Shown: positions 16,220 through 24,969, numbered from the stretch's first letter. The stretch is DNA of 41,234 nt from Fodinicola acaciae (GCF_010993745.1 NZ_WOTN01000001.1:1-41234), one strand, 5' to 3'. A program made the numbers and translations. Notes: a model not told the origin generated them from the letters alone.

Positions 16220-17020
16220 CTAACCGACCGAAACGGTGTTTCGGTCGTATTCCTTGACGAAGTCGACGCAGAAGCCGATCACCCGGTCGATCCACACCTG
16301 GCCGGTCTCCTTGCTGGCCACGGTGACGTCGCCGGTGACTCCGGACGGGCTGACATCGGAGAAATCCCAGTAAACCGTGCCATCCACCGGGTGACCGTCG
16401 ACCCGCGCGGAGACGTAGCTGGTCGGCTGCCAGCCCTGGTAGGACTGGAGTTTTCCGCCTTCCGCGGCATCCATCCGCACCTGCTCGGGAAACATCGCGA
16501 GCATCGCGGACAACTCCGGCTCGGCGCCGTGACCATAGGCAATCGCCGGGTCGTCGTACTGGTCACGCATCAGCTGATATCCCAGCGACCACGGGTAAAC
16601 CGTGCCGATGAGGACGCCGTGCCTGGCCCGCAGGTCGACCGCGGCGGTGGCCACCGGCGAGGTGTTGCCGCCGTTGTTGTTCACGATCACGATCCGCCGG
16701 AAGCCGTGCCGGATCAGCTCGTCGCAGATGTCGGTGATGACGGCGGTCAATGTCTCGTGCCGCAGGTTGATCGTGCCGGCGTAGCCGCGGAAGGTCGGTG
16801 AATGGCCATACATCATGGTCGGCAGCACCAGTGCGTCGGTGGCCTCCGCGACCGCTTTTGCCACGTATTCGGCGACAATCGAGTCCTCGTGCAGCGGCAG
16901 GTGCGGACCGTGTTGCTCGATGGTGCCGACCGGCAGCAGGACGACCGGGTTTTTCTCGGCCGCCTCACGTGCTTCGGTCCAGCCCATCTCGCCGAGGTTG
17001 CGGGTGCGCCAGGAGGTCAT
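16220..17020 (-). CDS. creatininase-family amidohydrolase with an altered metal site
   Basis: This 266-residue protein belongs to the creatininase fold. The conserved GTIEQHGPHLPLHED block supplies E, H and D metal ligands (E34, H36 and D45 in Pseudomonas creatininase), and GHGAEPELSAM matches the later GHAGExETS region. The usual NGHGGN motif, whose histidine is a metal ligand, reads NNNGGN here (bases 16669-16686). The codons are AAC AAC AAC, so this is not a misread. The enzyme may hold one metal, use a different ligand, or have lost activity. It overlaps the permease stop by four bases. Family members act on cyclic amides and related substrates. The substrate here is unknown. Confidence 0.88.
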   Translation of the reverse strand: MTSWRTRNLGEMGWTEAREAAEKNPVVLLPVGTIEQHGPHLPLHEDSIVAEYVAKAVAEATDALVLPTMMYGHSPTFRGYAGTINLRHETLTAVITDICDELIRHGFRRIVIVNNNGGNTSPVATAAVDLRARHGVLIGTVYPWSLGYQLMRDQYDDPAIAYGHGAEPELSAMLAMFPEQVRMDAAEGGKLQSYQGWQPTSYVSARVDGHPVDGTVYWDFSDVSPSGVTGDVTVASKETGQVWIDRVIGFCVDFVKEYDRNTVSVG

Positions 17021-17895
17021 GCGTTTCCTTTCTTCTTGGTCTTGGTCGTACGTTGCGGGTCGAGAGAGTCGCGGAGGCCGTCACCAAGGACGTTCAGTGC
17101 GAGCACGACCGCGGCGATGACCAGTGCCGGTGCGATCAGCAGGACCGGTTGCACGGCAAGGAAATCGCGGCCGGCGGACACCATGCTTCCCCACGACGGC
17201 AGCGGCGGCTGTGCGCCCAGGCCGAGGAACGACAGGCCTGACTCGACCTGGATCGCGAAGCTGAGGGACAGCGAGGCCTGCACCACGATCGGTGCGAGGA
17301 TGTTCGGCAGGATGGTGCCGGCCATGATTCGTACGGGACCGGCTCCCATCGCACGTGCGGCGAGGACGTAATCGTTGGCGCGGACCGAAAGTGCGGAGCC
17401 GTACACGACTCGCGCGAACCGCGGAATGTACAGCACGCCGATCACACCGACCAAAATGGACAGACCGGAGCCAAGCGCCGCGACGGCCGCGACTGCCAGT
17501 ACGATCGTCGGAAAACTCAGCATAACGTCGATGCCGCGCATGATGACCGTCTCGGTCCAGCCGCGTACGTAGCCGGCGACCAGGCCCAGCGCGGTGCCGA
17601 CAACGCCGGCGATGAGAACGGCAGCCACCGAAACACTCAGCGAAACCCGGCCGGCGTAGATCAGCCGGGAGAAGATGTCGCGGCCGTAGTCGTCCGTGCC
17701 GAGCAGACCCAGTCCGGCCAGTGGCCGGCCGACCATGTCACCGTAGGAGTGTGGCGCGATCAGCGGCGCGAAAATCGCCGTGATGGCGACGATCGCGAGA
17801 AATCCGCCGCTGATGGTGATTCGCGGATTGAGCCGCGGTCGCCGCCGCCCGGTCGAGGTTGGGGCGGCGATGTCGGTGGAAGCAAGTGTCGTCAT
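17017..17895 (-). CDS. oligopeptide-type ABC transporter permease, DppC/OppC
   Basis: This 292-residue permease has a cytoplasmic Pro/Arg-rich N-terminus, one leading helix, the DppC hallmark LGTDDYGRDIFSRLIYAGRVSL and about five further helices. The EAA-like loop is ANDYVLAARAMGAGPVRIM. It ends with a highly basic tail, RTTKTKKKGNA. The ATG at 17895 overlaps the DppB stop by four bases. It forms the channel with the DppB-type protein. The N-terminal extension seen in a longer reading of this frame is antisense-like sequence over DppB and was dropped. Confidence 0.95.
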   Translation of the reverse strand: MTTLASTDIAAPTSTGRRRPRLNPRITISGGFLAIVAITAIFAPLIAPHSYGDMVGRPLAGLGLLGTDDYGRDIFSRLIYAGRVSLSVSVAAVLIAGVVGTALGLVAGYVRGWTETVIMRGIDVMLSFPTIVLAVAAVAALGSGLSILVGVIGVLYIPRFARVVYGSALSVRANDYVLAARAMGAGPVRIMAGTILPNILAPIVVQASLSLSFAIQVESGLSFLGLGAQPPLPSWGSMVSAGRDFLAVQPVLLIAPALVIAAVVLALNVLGDGLRDSLDPQRTTKTKKKGNA

Positions 17896-18836
17896 GCCGC
17901 TCCGATCCGCGGGTCGAGCACCCGCAGGGTGAAGTCGACCAGCATGTTGATCAGGATGGTGAGGACCGCGATCACCAGCACGACGCCTTGGACGACCGGA
18001 TAGTCGCTCGATCGGATGCCGGACATCAGCAGCGACGACAGGCCTGGCCAGCCGAAAATGGTTTCGACGATGACCGTGCCGCCGAGCAGCGTCGCCAGTT
18101 CCAGACCGGTCACGCTGGCGACCGCGTTCATCGAGTTTCGCAGCGCGTGCTTGACGATGACCTTGCGCTCGCCGATGCCTTTCGCGCGCGCCGTGCGGAC
18201 GTAGTCGGTCGACAGGACCTCCAGCATGGCCGACCGAGCCATCCTGGTGACGACAGCGGCAGGTGCCGCCGTCAGGGTCAACACGGGGAGGATCAGCAAT
18301 CGTAAATGGACGAGCGGATCGTCTTGTAGTGCTTCGAAACGCGTCGGTGGCAGGATCGGCAGCCATTGGGAGAAAATCAGCACGAGCAGGCCGCCGAGAA
18401 CGAAGACGGGGAAGGACAACCCGAGCACGGCGCCGCCGGTGACGACGTGGTCCGTCGCCTTGTTGGCGCGTACGGCCGCCAGCATGCCCAGTGGAATGCC
18501 GACGATCAAGGCGAGAACGACCGCGCAGACGACCAGCTCGAGCGTGTTCCCGAAGCGCAGGTTGAGATCGCTGACGACCGCGCGACCGCTGATCAACGAG
18601 CTGCCGAGGTCGCCGTGCAGCAGTTTTTCCCAGAATCCCAGGAACTGGTTGACCAGCGGCTGGTCCAGTCCGAGTTGGTGGCGGATCTGGTCGAGCTGGC
18701 TTTCGGTGGCGTTCTCGCCGAGCACGGCCTTGGCCGGATCGCCTGGCACCAACCGGAGCAGGACGAAGACGATCGTGCCGACGCAGAAGAGCTGGATCGC
18801 GGTGATCGCCAGCCGGCGCGCGGTGTAGCGGATCAT
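17892..18836 (-). CDS. oligopeptide-type ABC transporter permease, DppB/OppB
   Basis: This 314-residue permease opens with the DppB signature: MIRYTARRLAITAIQLFCVG, then FVLLRLVPGDPA. About six membrane helices follow. The EAA-type loop is DYVRTARAKGIGERKVIVKHA, which docks the ATPases, and the C-terminus LVDFTLRVLDPRIG is typical. The ATG at 18836 overlaps the binding-protein stop by four bases, continuing the chain of ATGA junctions through this operon. Such strict coupling suggests fixed subunit ratios. Confidence 0.95.
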   Translation of the reverse strand: MIRYTARRLAITAIQLFCVGTIVFVLLRLVPGDPAKAVLGENATESQLDQIRHQLGLDQPLVNQFLGFWEKLLHGDLGSSLISGRAVVSDLNLRFGNTLELVVCAVVLALIVGIPLGMLAAVRANKATDHVVTGGAVLGLSFPVFVLGGLLVLIFSQWLPILPPTRFEALQDDPLVHLRLLILPVLTLTAAPAAVVTRMARSAMLEVLSTDYVRTARAKGIGERKVIVKHALRNSMNAVASVTGLELATLLGGTVIVETIFGWPGLSSLLMSGIRSSDYPVVQGVVLVIAVLTILINMLVDFTLRVLDPRIGAA

Positions 18837-20425
18837 GGCTTGTCCAACCAGGCACCGCGCAGGCTGACCTGCGTCCAGGTGCCGTTTTTCGGGTGTGCGT
18901 AACCTTTCACGTAGTCGCGCATCGCCTCGCCCTGCACGCGCCGCACCGTGTAGGTGCACGGCAACAGGTCCAGCACCCGCGACTCGACCTCGTGGTAGAT
19001 TTCCGCGCGCTTTCCCGGATCGGCGGTCCGTCTGCCGAGGCCGAGCAGCGCGTCGACGCGGTCGTCGGCGAAGTTCCAGTATTTGGCCCAGGTGCCGCCA
19101 CTGCCGAAGAAGTCGCGCAGCGCGTCCGGGTCGCCGTACGTGATCGAGGTCCCCCAGACGTGTGCCGGAAACGTGTGTGCCTTCACGGTTTCCCGGAACG
19201 GCAGCCATTCCTGGCGGGTCAGCGCCGGGTTGATGCCGGAGCGCTGCAGGCCGGCCAGCGCAGCTTCGGCCGGCCGGTAGATCACCGAGTAGGTGCTCGT
19301 CGTCAGCAGGTTGATGTCCAGTGTGGACAGTCCGGCCTGGCGGAGCAGATGCTTGGACCGGTCCGGGTCGTAGGGATATCGACTCGCCAGCGCCGGGTCA
19401 TGGCCGAGGATCCCCGGTGGCAACAGGCCGCCGGTGATCGGCTTTCCGTTGCCGAGGAAAGCCGTCTCCACGATCGACTGCCGGTCGAGGCCGTACGCGA
19501 ACGCCTGCCGGACGCGGAGATCGGAGACCGGCTTGCGGTTGGTGACAAACCCCACGAACCCGAAGCCGAAGGTGTTGTCGCCGGCGAACGTGACGCCTTT
19601 TGCCTTGCGTACCACGTCAATGTGCGTGGCCGGCACATAGTCGATGAAGTCGACGGTGGCCGACAGCAGCGCCTCGACCCTGGAGTAGTCGTCTGGCATC
19701 GGCAGAAACTGCACGGCGTTGAGGTGTGGCAGGTCCGAGTCGTAATAGTGCGGATTTCGCGCGAGCGTAGTTGAAACGCCAGGCACTCGCTCGACCAGTT
19801 TGAACGGCCCGGTCCCCATCATGGTCGTCTTGGTGTCGGCGCCGCCGGTTATCCATTCTTTCGAGAGGATCGTCGTGCTGGTGGCGGCGAGCGCGTGTGG
19901 CAGGACGACGTTGGGTTCGCGCAGCTTCAGCACGACCTTGTTTCGTCCGGCCGCCGAAATGCTGGTCACACCGGTGAAGAACTTCGCGCTGGTCGCCGCC
20001 GTCCTCTTGTCCATGATGCGGCGCAGGCTGAAAATCACGTCGTCGACGGTCAGCGGCTGTCCATTGTGGAAGGTGACACCGTCGCGGAGCGTCAGCTCGT
20101 ACGTCGTCGGATTGACGAAACCGAAGTCGCTGGCCAGATCGCCGACGATCGCGCCGGTCGGGCCGTACTGCAGCAGTGTGTTGTAAGCCAACTGCTGCAC
20201 GGTCGTCGCCGCGGCGCCGGTCGACACCTGCGGCTCGAAGTTTGAGACATCGGTGGAAAGGCCGTATCTGAGCACCCCGCCACGGCTCGGCTTTCCGTTG
20301 CCTGGATTGCTGATCGCCTCGGCACGCGGGTCGAGGCGGGCCGGATTTCCGCACGCCGCGACGATTCCAGCGGCGCCGAGAGTGCCGAGTTTGATCGCGT
20401 CCCGGCGACTGAGGTGATAGGGCAC
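18833..20425 (-). CDS. peptide-type ABC transporter substrate-binding lipoprotein, Tat-exported
   Basis: This is a 530-residue solute-binding protein of family 5 (SBP_bac_5). The N-terminus carries a twin-arginine motif, SRRDAIKL, at residues 6-13, a hydrophobic segment and a lipobox VAAC with the cysteine at residue 25, so it should be exported folded and lipid-anchored. The family segment LRDGVTFHNGQPLTVDDVIF (quoted in part) lies near residue 150. I chose GTG 20425 because a GGAG ribosome site lies just upstream and it places the Tat motif at the start. Upstream in-frame codons would bury that motif. It is the first gene of the operon and sets the specificity for a peptide-like or nitrogenous solute. 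Confidence 0.93.
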   Translation of the reverse strand: MPYHLSRRDAIKLGTLGAAGIVAACGNPARLDPRAEAISNPGNGKPSRGGVLRYGLSTDVSNFEPQVSTGAAATTVQQLAYNTLLQYGPTGAIVGDLASDFGFVNPTTYELTLRDGVTFHNGQPLTVDDVIFSLRRIMDKRTAATSAKFFTGVTSISAAGRNKVVLKLREPNVVLPHALAATSTTILSKEWITGGADTKTTMMGTGPFKLVERVPGVSTTLARNPHYYDSDLPHLNAVQFLPMPDDYSRVEALLSATVDFIDYVPATHIDVVRKAKGVTFAGDNTFGFGFVGFVTNRKPVSDLRVRQAFAYGLDRQSIVETAFLGNGKPITGGLLPPGILGHDPALASRYPYDPDRSKHLLRQAGLSTLDINLLTTSTYSVIYRPAEAALAGLQRSGINPALTRQEWLPFRETVKAHTFPAHVWGTSITYGDPDALRDFFGSGGTWAKYWNFADDRVDALLGLGRRTADPGKRAEIYHEVESRVLDLLPCTYTVRRVQGEAMRDYVKGYAHPKNGTWTQVSLRGAWLDKP

Positions 20426-20506
20426 TGGCTCTCCTGCGTTCACATCGAGGAGCGTCCGGGGATGCCAGCGAAGATAATCTGATCGGCAGGGGCCGAACAA
20501 GACTCT

Positions 20507-20570
20507 TTCTGTTACAGAACACACTGTCACTGCAGGCGATCGCGTCGTCACGCTCTTCTGGTGTGAAGAG
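20507..20570 (-). promoter_or_regulatory. two inverted repeats upstream of the opp-like operon
   Basis: The 184 bases before the binding-protein start contain a perfect 13-base palindrome, TTCTGTTACAGAA (20507-20519), and a second inverted repeat, CTCTTC-N6-GAAGAG (20553-20570). They are AT-richer than the surroundings and lie about 80-145 bases before the GTG, where an operator would be expected. The likely user is the operon's own MocR-type regulator or another GntR protein. That link is inference. Confidence 0.45.
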
Positions 20571-20609
20571 TCATTTCTTACCGGGAAAGATCCGGTTATG
20601 CGGCTATCG

Positions 20610-21407
20610 CTATGAAACGAGCCGCGAGCGTGCTTGCTTGACGGTGTAGGCGGTGGTGTTGGTCAGCAGGAGTGGGTCGAGGATGCCGCCGGTGTTGCCG
20701 GAGCCGGTCCAGGAGATGGCCCAGGTGACCGTGGCGGTGACCGCGTACGCGCCGCCGCGCGCTTTCGCCGAGGTGGTCTTGTAGACGTGGCCACAGTCCG
20801 GTGAACCGCGTAGGCCCTGTGACGGGTCGGTCAGCGGTGTGCCGCGACCGCGGCAGTTGATTGTCGTACCGTCGCCGAAGGACCAGCTCGACGACGTCGG
20901 TGTCGCGACGACGTCGACCCAGACCGGGCCAAGAGTCGTACGTTGCGTCAGCGGCTTCCACGTTTTGCCGATCCACAACCACATCGGTGCGCCAGTCAAC
21001 CCACCACGCGCCCCATCGCCATAGGTCGTAAACGGCCGAATCTCCAAGTCCGGCCTCGGAATCGGCAACTGATTTGCCACCTGCTGCGCCAATACGGCGG
21101 TGCTTATGATCGGGCCGTCGGCGGGCATGCCGCAGTTTACGTCCAGTAGTTTCTGCTGTTCGAGCTCTCCGCCGATATCTGTGACGCGACAGAATGGAAG
21201 GTCGGCGCCGCCGTTCTTTTGTCGCGTGGTGTTTCGTTGACCGGTCGGATCGTCTGACGTTACTTGGGAACCTGGGAGATTCACCCGAGTGTCGACATGT
21301 GTGCCGCCAGCGCCGCCGACGACGCGTGGAGGATGAGGTTTAGGCGGGTCCTGCGGATAAGCGCCGGTTGGAGCGAGCGCTAGTAGGCACAGCCAGGCAA
21401 TCAACAC
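20610..21407 (-). CDS. secreted PKD-like protein of unknown function
   Basis: This 265-residue protein begins with a short hydrophobic signal sequence (MLIAWLCLLALAPTGAYP) and a Pro-rich linker, so export is likely. The C-terminal half has the pattern of a PKD-like domain: VDVVATPTSSSWSFGDG, two cysteines about 25 residues apart, CGHVYKT, then AVTATVTWAISWTGSG. Proteins of this build are common in actinobacteria beside small lipoproteins, as here, and have no settled function. GTG 21407 is supported by AGGAG five bases upstream and overlaps the upstream lipoprotein gene by seven bases, so the two are probably made together. Confidence 0.78.
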   Translation of the reverse strand: MLIAWLCLLALAPTGAYPQDPPKPHPPRVVGGAGGTHVDTRVNLPGSQVTSDDPTGQRNTTRQKNGGADLPFCRVTDIGGELEQQKLLDVNCGMPADGPIISTAVLAQQVANQLPIPRPDLEIRPFTTYGDGARGGLTGAPMWLWIGKTWKPLTQRTTLGPVWVDVVATPTSSSWSFGDGTTINCRGRGTPLTDPSQGLRGSPDCGHVYKTTSAKARGGAYAVTATVTWAISWTGSGNTGGILDPLLLTNTTAYTVKQARSRLVS

Positions 21408-21970
21408 GATTGCTCCTGGAACGATGTGCCACTGACTTTCCAGATGCCTCCAGGTGTCAATTTCAGCGTCCCGAGAAGGACTTCACGAGACGGTCCGATC
21501 GTCAGCTGTTCGCCGGTCTTTTGATTGTAGATTCCGGTCTTGCTGGAATCGACGCACATTCGGACGAGCGCTGTGTGCCCGCTGCGCTGGACTGTCTGGC
21601 TAATTGGAACGGGATGGCCTTTTGCCTGTTGTGATTTGCTGTCGAGCTGAGCGATCTGTCGCAAGTAGATCGACAAGGCTGGCTCGGTCGTGACTGGGTC
21701 CAGCAGGCTTCGGCGCTTGGCTGGTGGAGCGACGTAGGCACGTGGCAGGGCGACCGTGGTGAAGCTGACGTATTGCGCGAGGATTTGTTGTTCGGGGGTG
21801 CCGGTGGTGGCGGGGGCTGGGGGAGTGAGGGGTTGGCTTGCCGACGCGCTTGGCGACGGAGCACTGGATGGCGACGCCGGCGCGGACGGCAGGCCGCCTG
21901 GTTGCGCCGGCTTGCCGCAGCCGGCGAGTACGACCACCAACCCGACAACCAACACAAATCTCCCCGTCAT
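21401..21970 (-). CDS. small lipoprotein with a Ser/Pro-rich linker
   Basis: This is a 189-residue predicted lipoprotein. A short basic and hydrophobic leader ends in the lipobox LAGC (cysteine at 18), followed by a low-complexity Ala/Pro/Ser/Thr linker to about residue 60. The globular part begins near TPEQQILAQYVSF and contains a late WKVSGTSF. I recognise no named family with confidence. It resembles secreted proteins that support a membrane-linked pair. The ATG at 21970 places the leader at the N-terminus. It is the upstream member of a two-gene unit with the PKD-like protein. Confidence 0.78.
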   Translation of the reverse strand: MTGRFVLVVGLVVVLAGCGKPAQPGGLPSAPASPSSAPSPSASASQPLTPPAPATTGTPEQQILAQYVSFTTVALPRAYVAPPAKRRSLLDPVTTEPALSIYLRQIAQLDSKSQQAKGHPVPISQTVQRSGHTALVRMCVDSSKTGIYNQKTGEQLTIGPSREVLLGTLKLTPGGIWKVSGTSFQEQSC

Positions 21971-22085
21971 GCCACCAAGAATAGACCAAGAAGCGACGAC
22001 ATCGATACGTTCCGTGACGATCTGGGACAAAGAAGTGGCCCCGGCAGCGAGCTGCCGGGGCCGAATGTGCGGATCTATCGCGCGG

Positions 22086-22283
22086 TTAGTTGAGGGAGGT
22101 CTCGTCGATGTCAGCCGCCAGTGCCTCGAGTTGCTCGCGGTAACGGTTGGCGTGGTGCTGGCAGAAGACGAGGTCTCCACCACCGGGAAGGACAGCGCGT
22201 ACCTTCGCGGCCGCCGAACAGCGGTCGCAGCGCTCGCCCGCCAGTGGTGCCGACGTGCCGGACGGCGTGAGAGTCGGGGTCAT
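22086..22283 (-). CDS. DUF7455-type small zinc-binding protein
   Basis: This 65-residue protein has CDRC at residues 19-22 and a later CQHHANRY, four candidate metal ligands in the order CxxC then CxHH. The pattern RCDRCSAAAKVRAVLPGGGD, then LVFCQHH, is the recurrent actinobacterial DUF7455 family. Its role is not established, though a structural zinc is likely. The ATG at 22283 is preceded by GAGGAGG. It stands alone, with the lipoprotein gene 115 bases further on in the same direction. Confidence 0.85.
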   Translation of the reverse strand: MTPTLTPSGTSAPLAGERCDRCSAAAKVRAVLPGGGDLVFCQHHANRYREQLEALAADIDETSLN

Positions 22284-22674
22284 CGCGCGCCTCCTCTTCG
22301 GGTCGGGGTCTGACGTTGGTGGTTCTTCGTACTCACATATCGTCCAACATCAGAGCCACCGATGCGCTTCCCAAACAGAAGACGTCACCCTTGTCACAAT
22401 CAGTGAGCAGTGCCGAGTTGTCCCGATTCATACGGGATTATCCGGGCGAAAGGGGCGATTTTTCATCGCTCTTACGCTTTCAGCAGAACGCACGACACGC
22501 ACCATCAGGCAGACCCGATACTGCACGATCTGTCCCGGCTCGGTGACCGGTAGGGGACATCGAGCCTGGAAGACACCTTTACAACGTTGCAGTCGCTGAT
22601 CAAACTGGCTCCGGCCGTACGCCGGTGAGCCCCGTCACCCGCGCCACGGCGAGGCAGGAAACGGAGACCGAAGG
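22284..22674. promoter_or_regulatory. divergent intergenic region with a LacI-type palindrome
   Basis: These 391 bases separate the DUF7455 gene from the GH43 gene and hold no credible protein. A GCGAT-TTTTC-ATCGC hairpin occurs near 22465. Nearer the GH43 start, TTACAACGTTGCAG surrounds the perfect octamer CAACGTTG (22582-22589), whose AACGTT centre resembles LacI-family operators. CCGGC-N5-GCCGG (22611-22625) is a second small dyad. Sugar-dependent control of GH43 is a reasonable inference. The promoter hexamers are not clear. Confidence 0.35.
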
Positions 22675-24969
22675 ATGTCACTCTCAGCAGTACGCGGCCG
22701 CGCCTTCCTGGCCGCGCTGGCGGTCGCTGTGGCCACCCCGATGGCCACCCTCACGGCCGCGGCATCAGTCACGGCGGCACCGGCCGCCGGCAGCTACCAG
22801 AACGCCGTCACGGACGGATACTCCATCGACTTCCCCGACCCGGCGGTGATGCGCGGCAAGGACGGCAAGTACTACGCGTACTCCACCGGCGGTCCGTACG
22901 ACCAGCAGGGCGCCGCCAGCGACCCGGTGAAGATGGCCAGCTCCACCGACCTGACGCACTGGACCAAGCTCGGCGCGCCGTTCGTGGTCGGCAAGAACTG
23001 GCCGTCCTGGGTCGCTACGACCAGCGGCATCTGGGCGCCGGACATCCGCTACATCAACGGAAAGTACGTCCTGTACTTCGTCGGACCAGACACCACGGCC
23101 AGCTCCGAGGGCTTCGATCCGGCCATCGGCGTCGCGACCGCGGACAGCCCGGCCGGTCCGTGGAAGGACGCTGGCGCGCCGCTCATCCCGGCCCGCAAGA
23201 ACACCGGCGCCGGCTGGGAGACGGTGATCGACCCGGCGCAGTTCACCGACTCCGACGGCACGCGCTACATGTACTGGGGGAGCTACGGCTCCGGCATCTG
23301 GCTGGTCCAGCTCTCGCCGGACGGCCTGCACTCGGTCACCGCGCCGCGCCAGGTCGCGACCAGCCGGTTCGAGGGTGGCTACGTGATCAAGCGGGACGGC
23401 TGGTATTACCTGATGGCCTCGTCGGCCAACTGCTGCGCCGGCCCGACCACCGGCTACACCGTCTTCGCCGGCCGGTCGAAGAGCCCGTGGGGTCCGTTCC
23501 TCGACCGCGACGGCGTGTCCATGGCCGACTCGCGTGCCGGCGGCACGATCGTGATCGCGCAAAACGGCAACCGCTGGGTCGGCGTCGGCCACAACTCGAT
23601 CGTGACCGACCGCACCGGCCAGCAGTGGATGACCTACCACGGCGTCGACCGCTACAAGCCTTATCTGCAGGTCTCGCCGGGATTCACCATGCGGCCAATG
23701 CTGCTCGACCGGCTCGACTGGATCGGCGGTTGGCCGATCGTACGCGGCGGCGAGGGTCCGTCGGACAGCCCGCAGCCGGCTCCGGTCGTGACAAGTCCTT
23801 TGCTGGACCAGAGGTTCGACGGCAACACCGACGGATTCAAGACACTCAGCGGAAGTCTGACCGCGCAGGGACCGGACACCAAGAGCGACTCCGGTGGCTA
23901 CGCGGCGGTCAACGGCGTCGCGGTCTCGGCGAAACCAGCGCCGGCGGACGTACGCGTGGAGGCGGACGTACGCGGCGACACGCCGGGCGTCACGGCACGC
24001 TATGCCGACGCGAAAAACAACGTCGTCGTGCTGGCTGACGGCAAGACCCGGCAGCTCAACGTCGTGGTGACGACCAACGGCCGTGCGACGACGACGAGTG
24101 CGCCGGTCGCCAACAGCATCGACATGTCCAAGTGGCACAAGCTGGTGGTGGAAGTGCGCGGCAGCCAGCTCAGTGCCACCTACAGCGACGCCGATCTCGG
24201 CGATCCTTCGGCTCTGCTCAACGTAAAACTGCCGGCGAAGCTGCATGGTGGCGACGCCGGCGTGACCGGCGTCGGCGATGTCGACAACGCGTCGGTGGCG
24301 CCGCTTTATGTGCCGCACACGTCATTGGTGCGGCCGCCGACACCGGGATCGCTGGTCTTTTCCGACAACTTCACCAGCAACCTCGGACCCGGCTGGACCT
24401 GGAAGCGGCAGGACGCCAACGCGCACGTCGCCGACGGCAGCCTGCGGTGGCCGACCGAGAGCGCGGACCTGACCGGTGACACGGCCGGCAAGACGGGTCT
24501 GCTGCTGCGTGCCGCGCCGACCGGCACGTACACCATCGAGACGAAGCTGACCATCGACCTGGGCACGGACACCACCCGCGAGTTCCAGCAGGCCGGACTG
24601 TTGGTTTACAACGCCGACAACGACTTCCTGCGGCTCGACCACGTGGCGACCGGGCCCAACCGGATCACCGAGTTTGGCAAGCGGGTGATGGTCGGCAACA
24701 TCAGCTCGTGGGGTGGCGCGGTGCTCGGGCCGCCGGCGACCACGACGTACTTCCGGATCCGGCACACGGTGGCGGCCAACGGCGAAAACCTCTACCAGGG
24801 TGCGTCGAGCCGCGACGGTCGCAACTGGACGTGGGGCGCGACCTGGACCATGCCGGCCGGTACGACTCCGCAGATCGGCCTGGTGTCACAGGGATCCACG
24901 CCGACCGCGGAGGCCACCTACGGCAAGGCGCTGGCGCAGTTCGACTACTTCCGCGTCTATCGCGGCTGA
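22675..24969 (+). CDS. secreted GH43 glycoside hydrolase with C-terminal accessory domain
   Basis: This 764-residue exported enzyme has a signal peptide of about 35 residues ending near TAAPAAG. Residues about 45-360 form a five-bladed propeller of family GH43. The three catalytic acids can be placed: D55 in FPDPAVMR, D186 in IDPAQFTDSDG and E233 in SRFEGGYVIKRDGWYYLM. A middle region, about 380-545, is beta-rich. The final part, from about residue 560 (SDNFTSNLGPGWTWKR to the end), resembles the DUF1349 concanavalin-like fold. GH43 enzymes attack arabinan, arabinoxylan or xylan chains. An arabinan-type substrate would fit the GH127-ABC locus elsewhere in the window. The exact bond is not readable. 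Confidence 0.9.
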   Translation: MSLSAVRGRAFLAALAVAVATPMATLTAAASVTAAPAAGSYQNAVTDGYSIDFPDPAVMRGKDGKYYAYSTGGPYDQQGAASDPVKMASSTDLTHWTKLGAPFVVGKNWPSWVATTSGIWAPDIRYINGKYVLYFVGPDTTASSEGFDPAIGVATADSPAGPWKDAGAPLIPARKNTGAGWETVIDPAQFTDSDGTRYMYWGSYGSGIWLVQLSPDGLHSVTAPRQVATSRFEGGYVIKRDGWYYLMASSANCCAGPTTGYTVFAGRSKSPWGPFLDRDGVSMADSRAGGTIVIAQNGNRWVGVGHNSIVTDRTGQQWMTYHGVDRYKPYLQVSPGFTMRPMLLDRLDWIGGWPIVRGGEGPSDSPQPAPVVTSPLLDQRFDGNTDGFKTLSGSLTAQGPDTKSDSGGYAAVNGVAVSAKPAPADVRVEADVRGDTPGVTARYADAKNNVVVLADGKTRQLNVVVTTNGRATTTSAPVANSIDMSKWHKLVVEVRGSQLSATYSDADLGDPSALLNVKLPAKLHGGDAGVTGVGDVDNASVAPLYVPHTSLVRPPTPGSLVFSDNFTSNLGPGWTWKRQDANAHVADGSLRWPTESADLTGDTAGKTGLLLRAAPTGTYTIETKLTIDLGTDTTREFQQAGLLVYNADNDFLRLDHVATGPNRITEFGKRVMVGNISSWGGAVLGPPATTTYFRIRHTVAANGENLYQGASSRDGRNWTWGATWTMPAGTTPQIGLVSQGSTPTAEATYGKALAQFDYFRVYRG

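Noticed and set aside
22765-24318. Minus-strand frame of 517 codons opposite the GH43 gene
   Set aside because: It is antisense, rich in Arg/Val/His, with no motif, while the plus strand has all GH43 catalytic residues.
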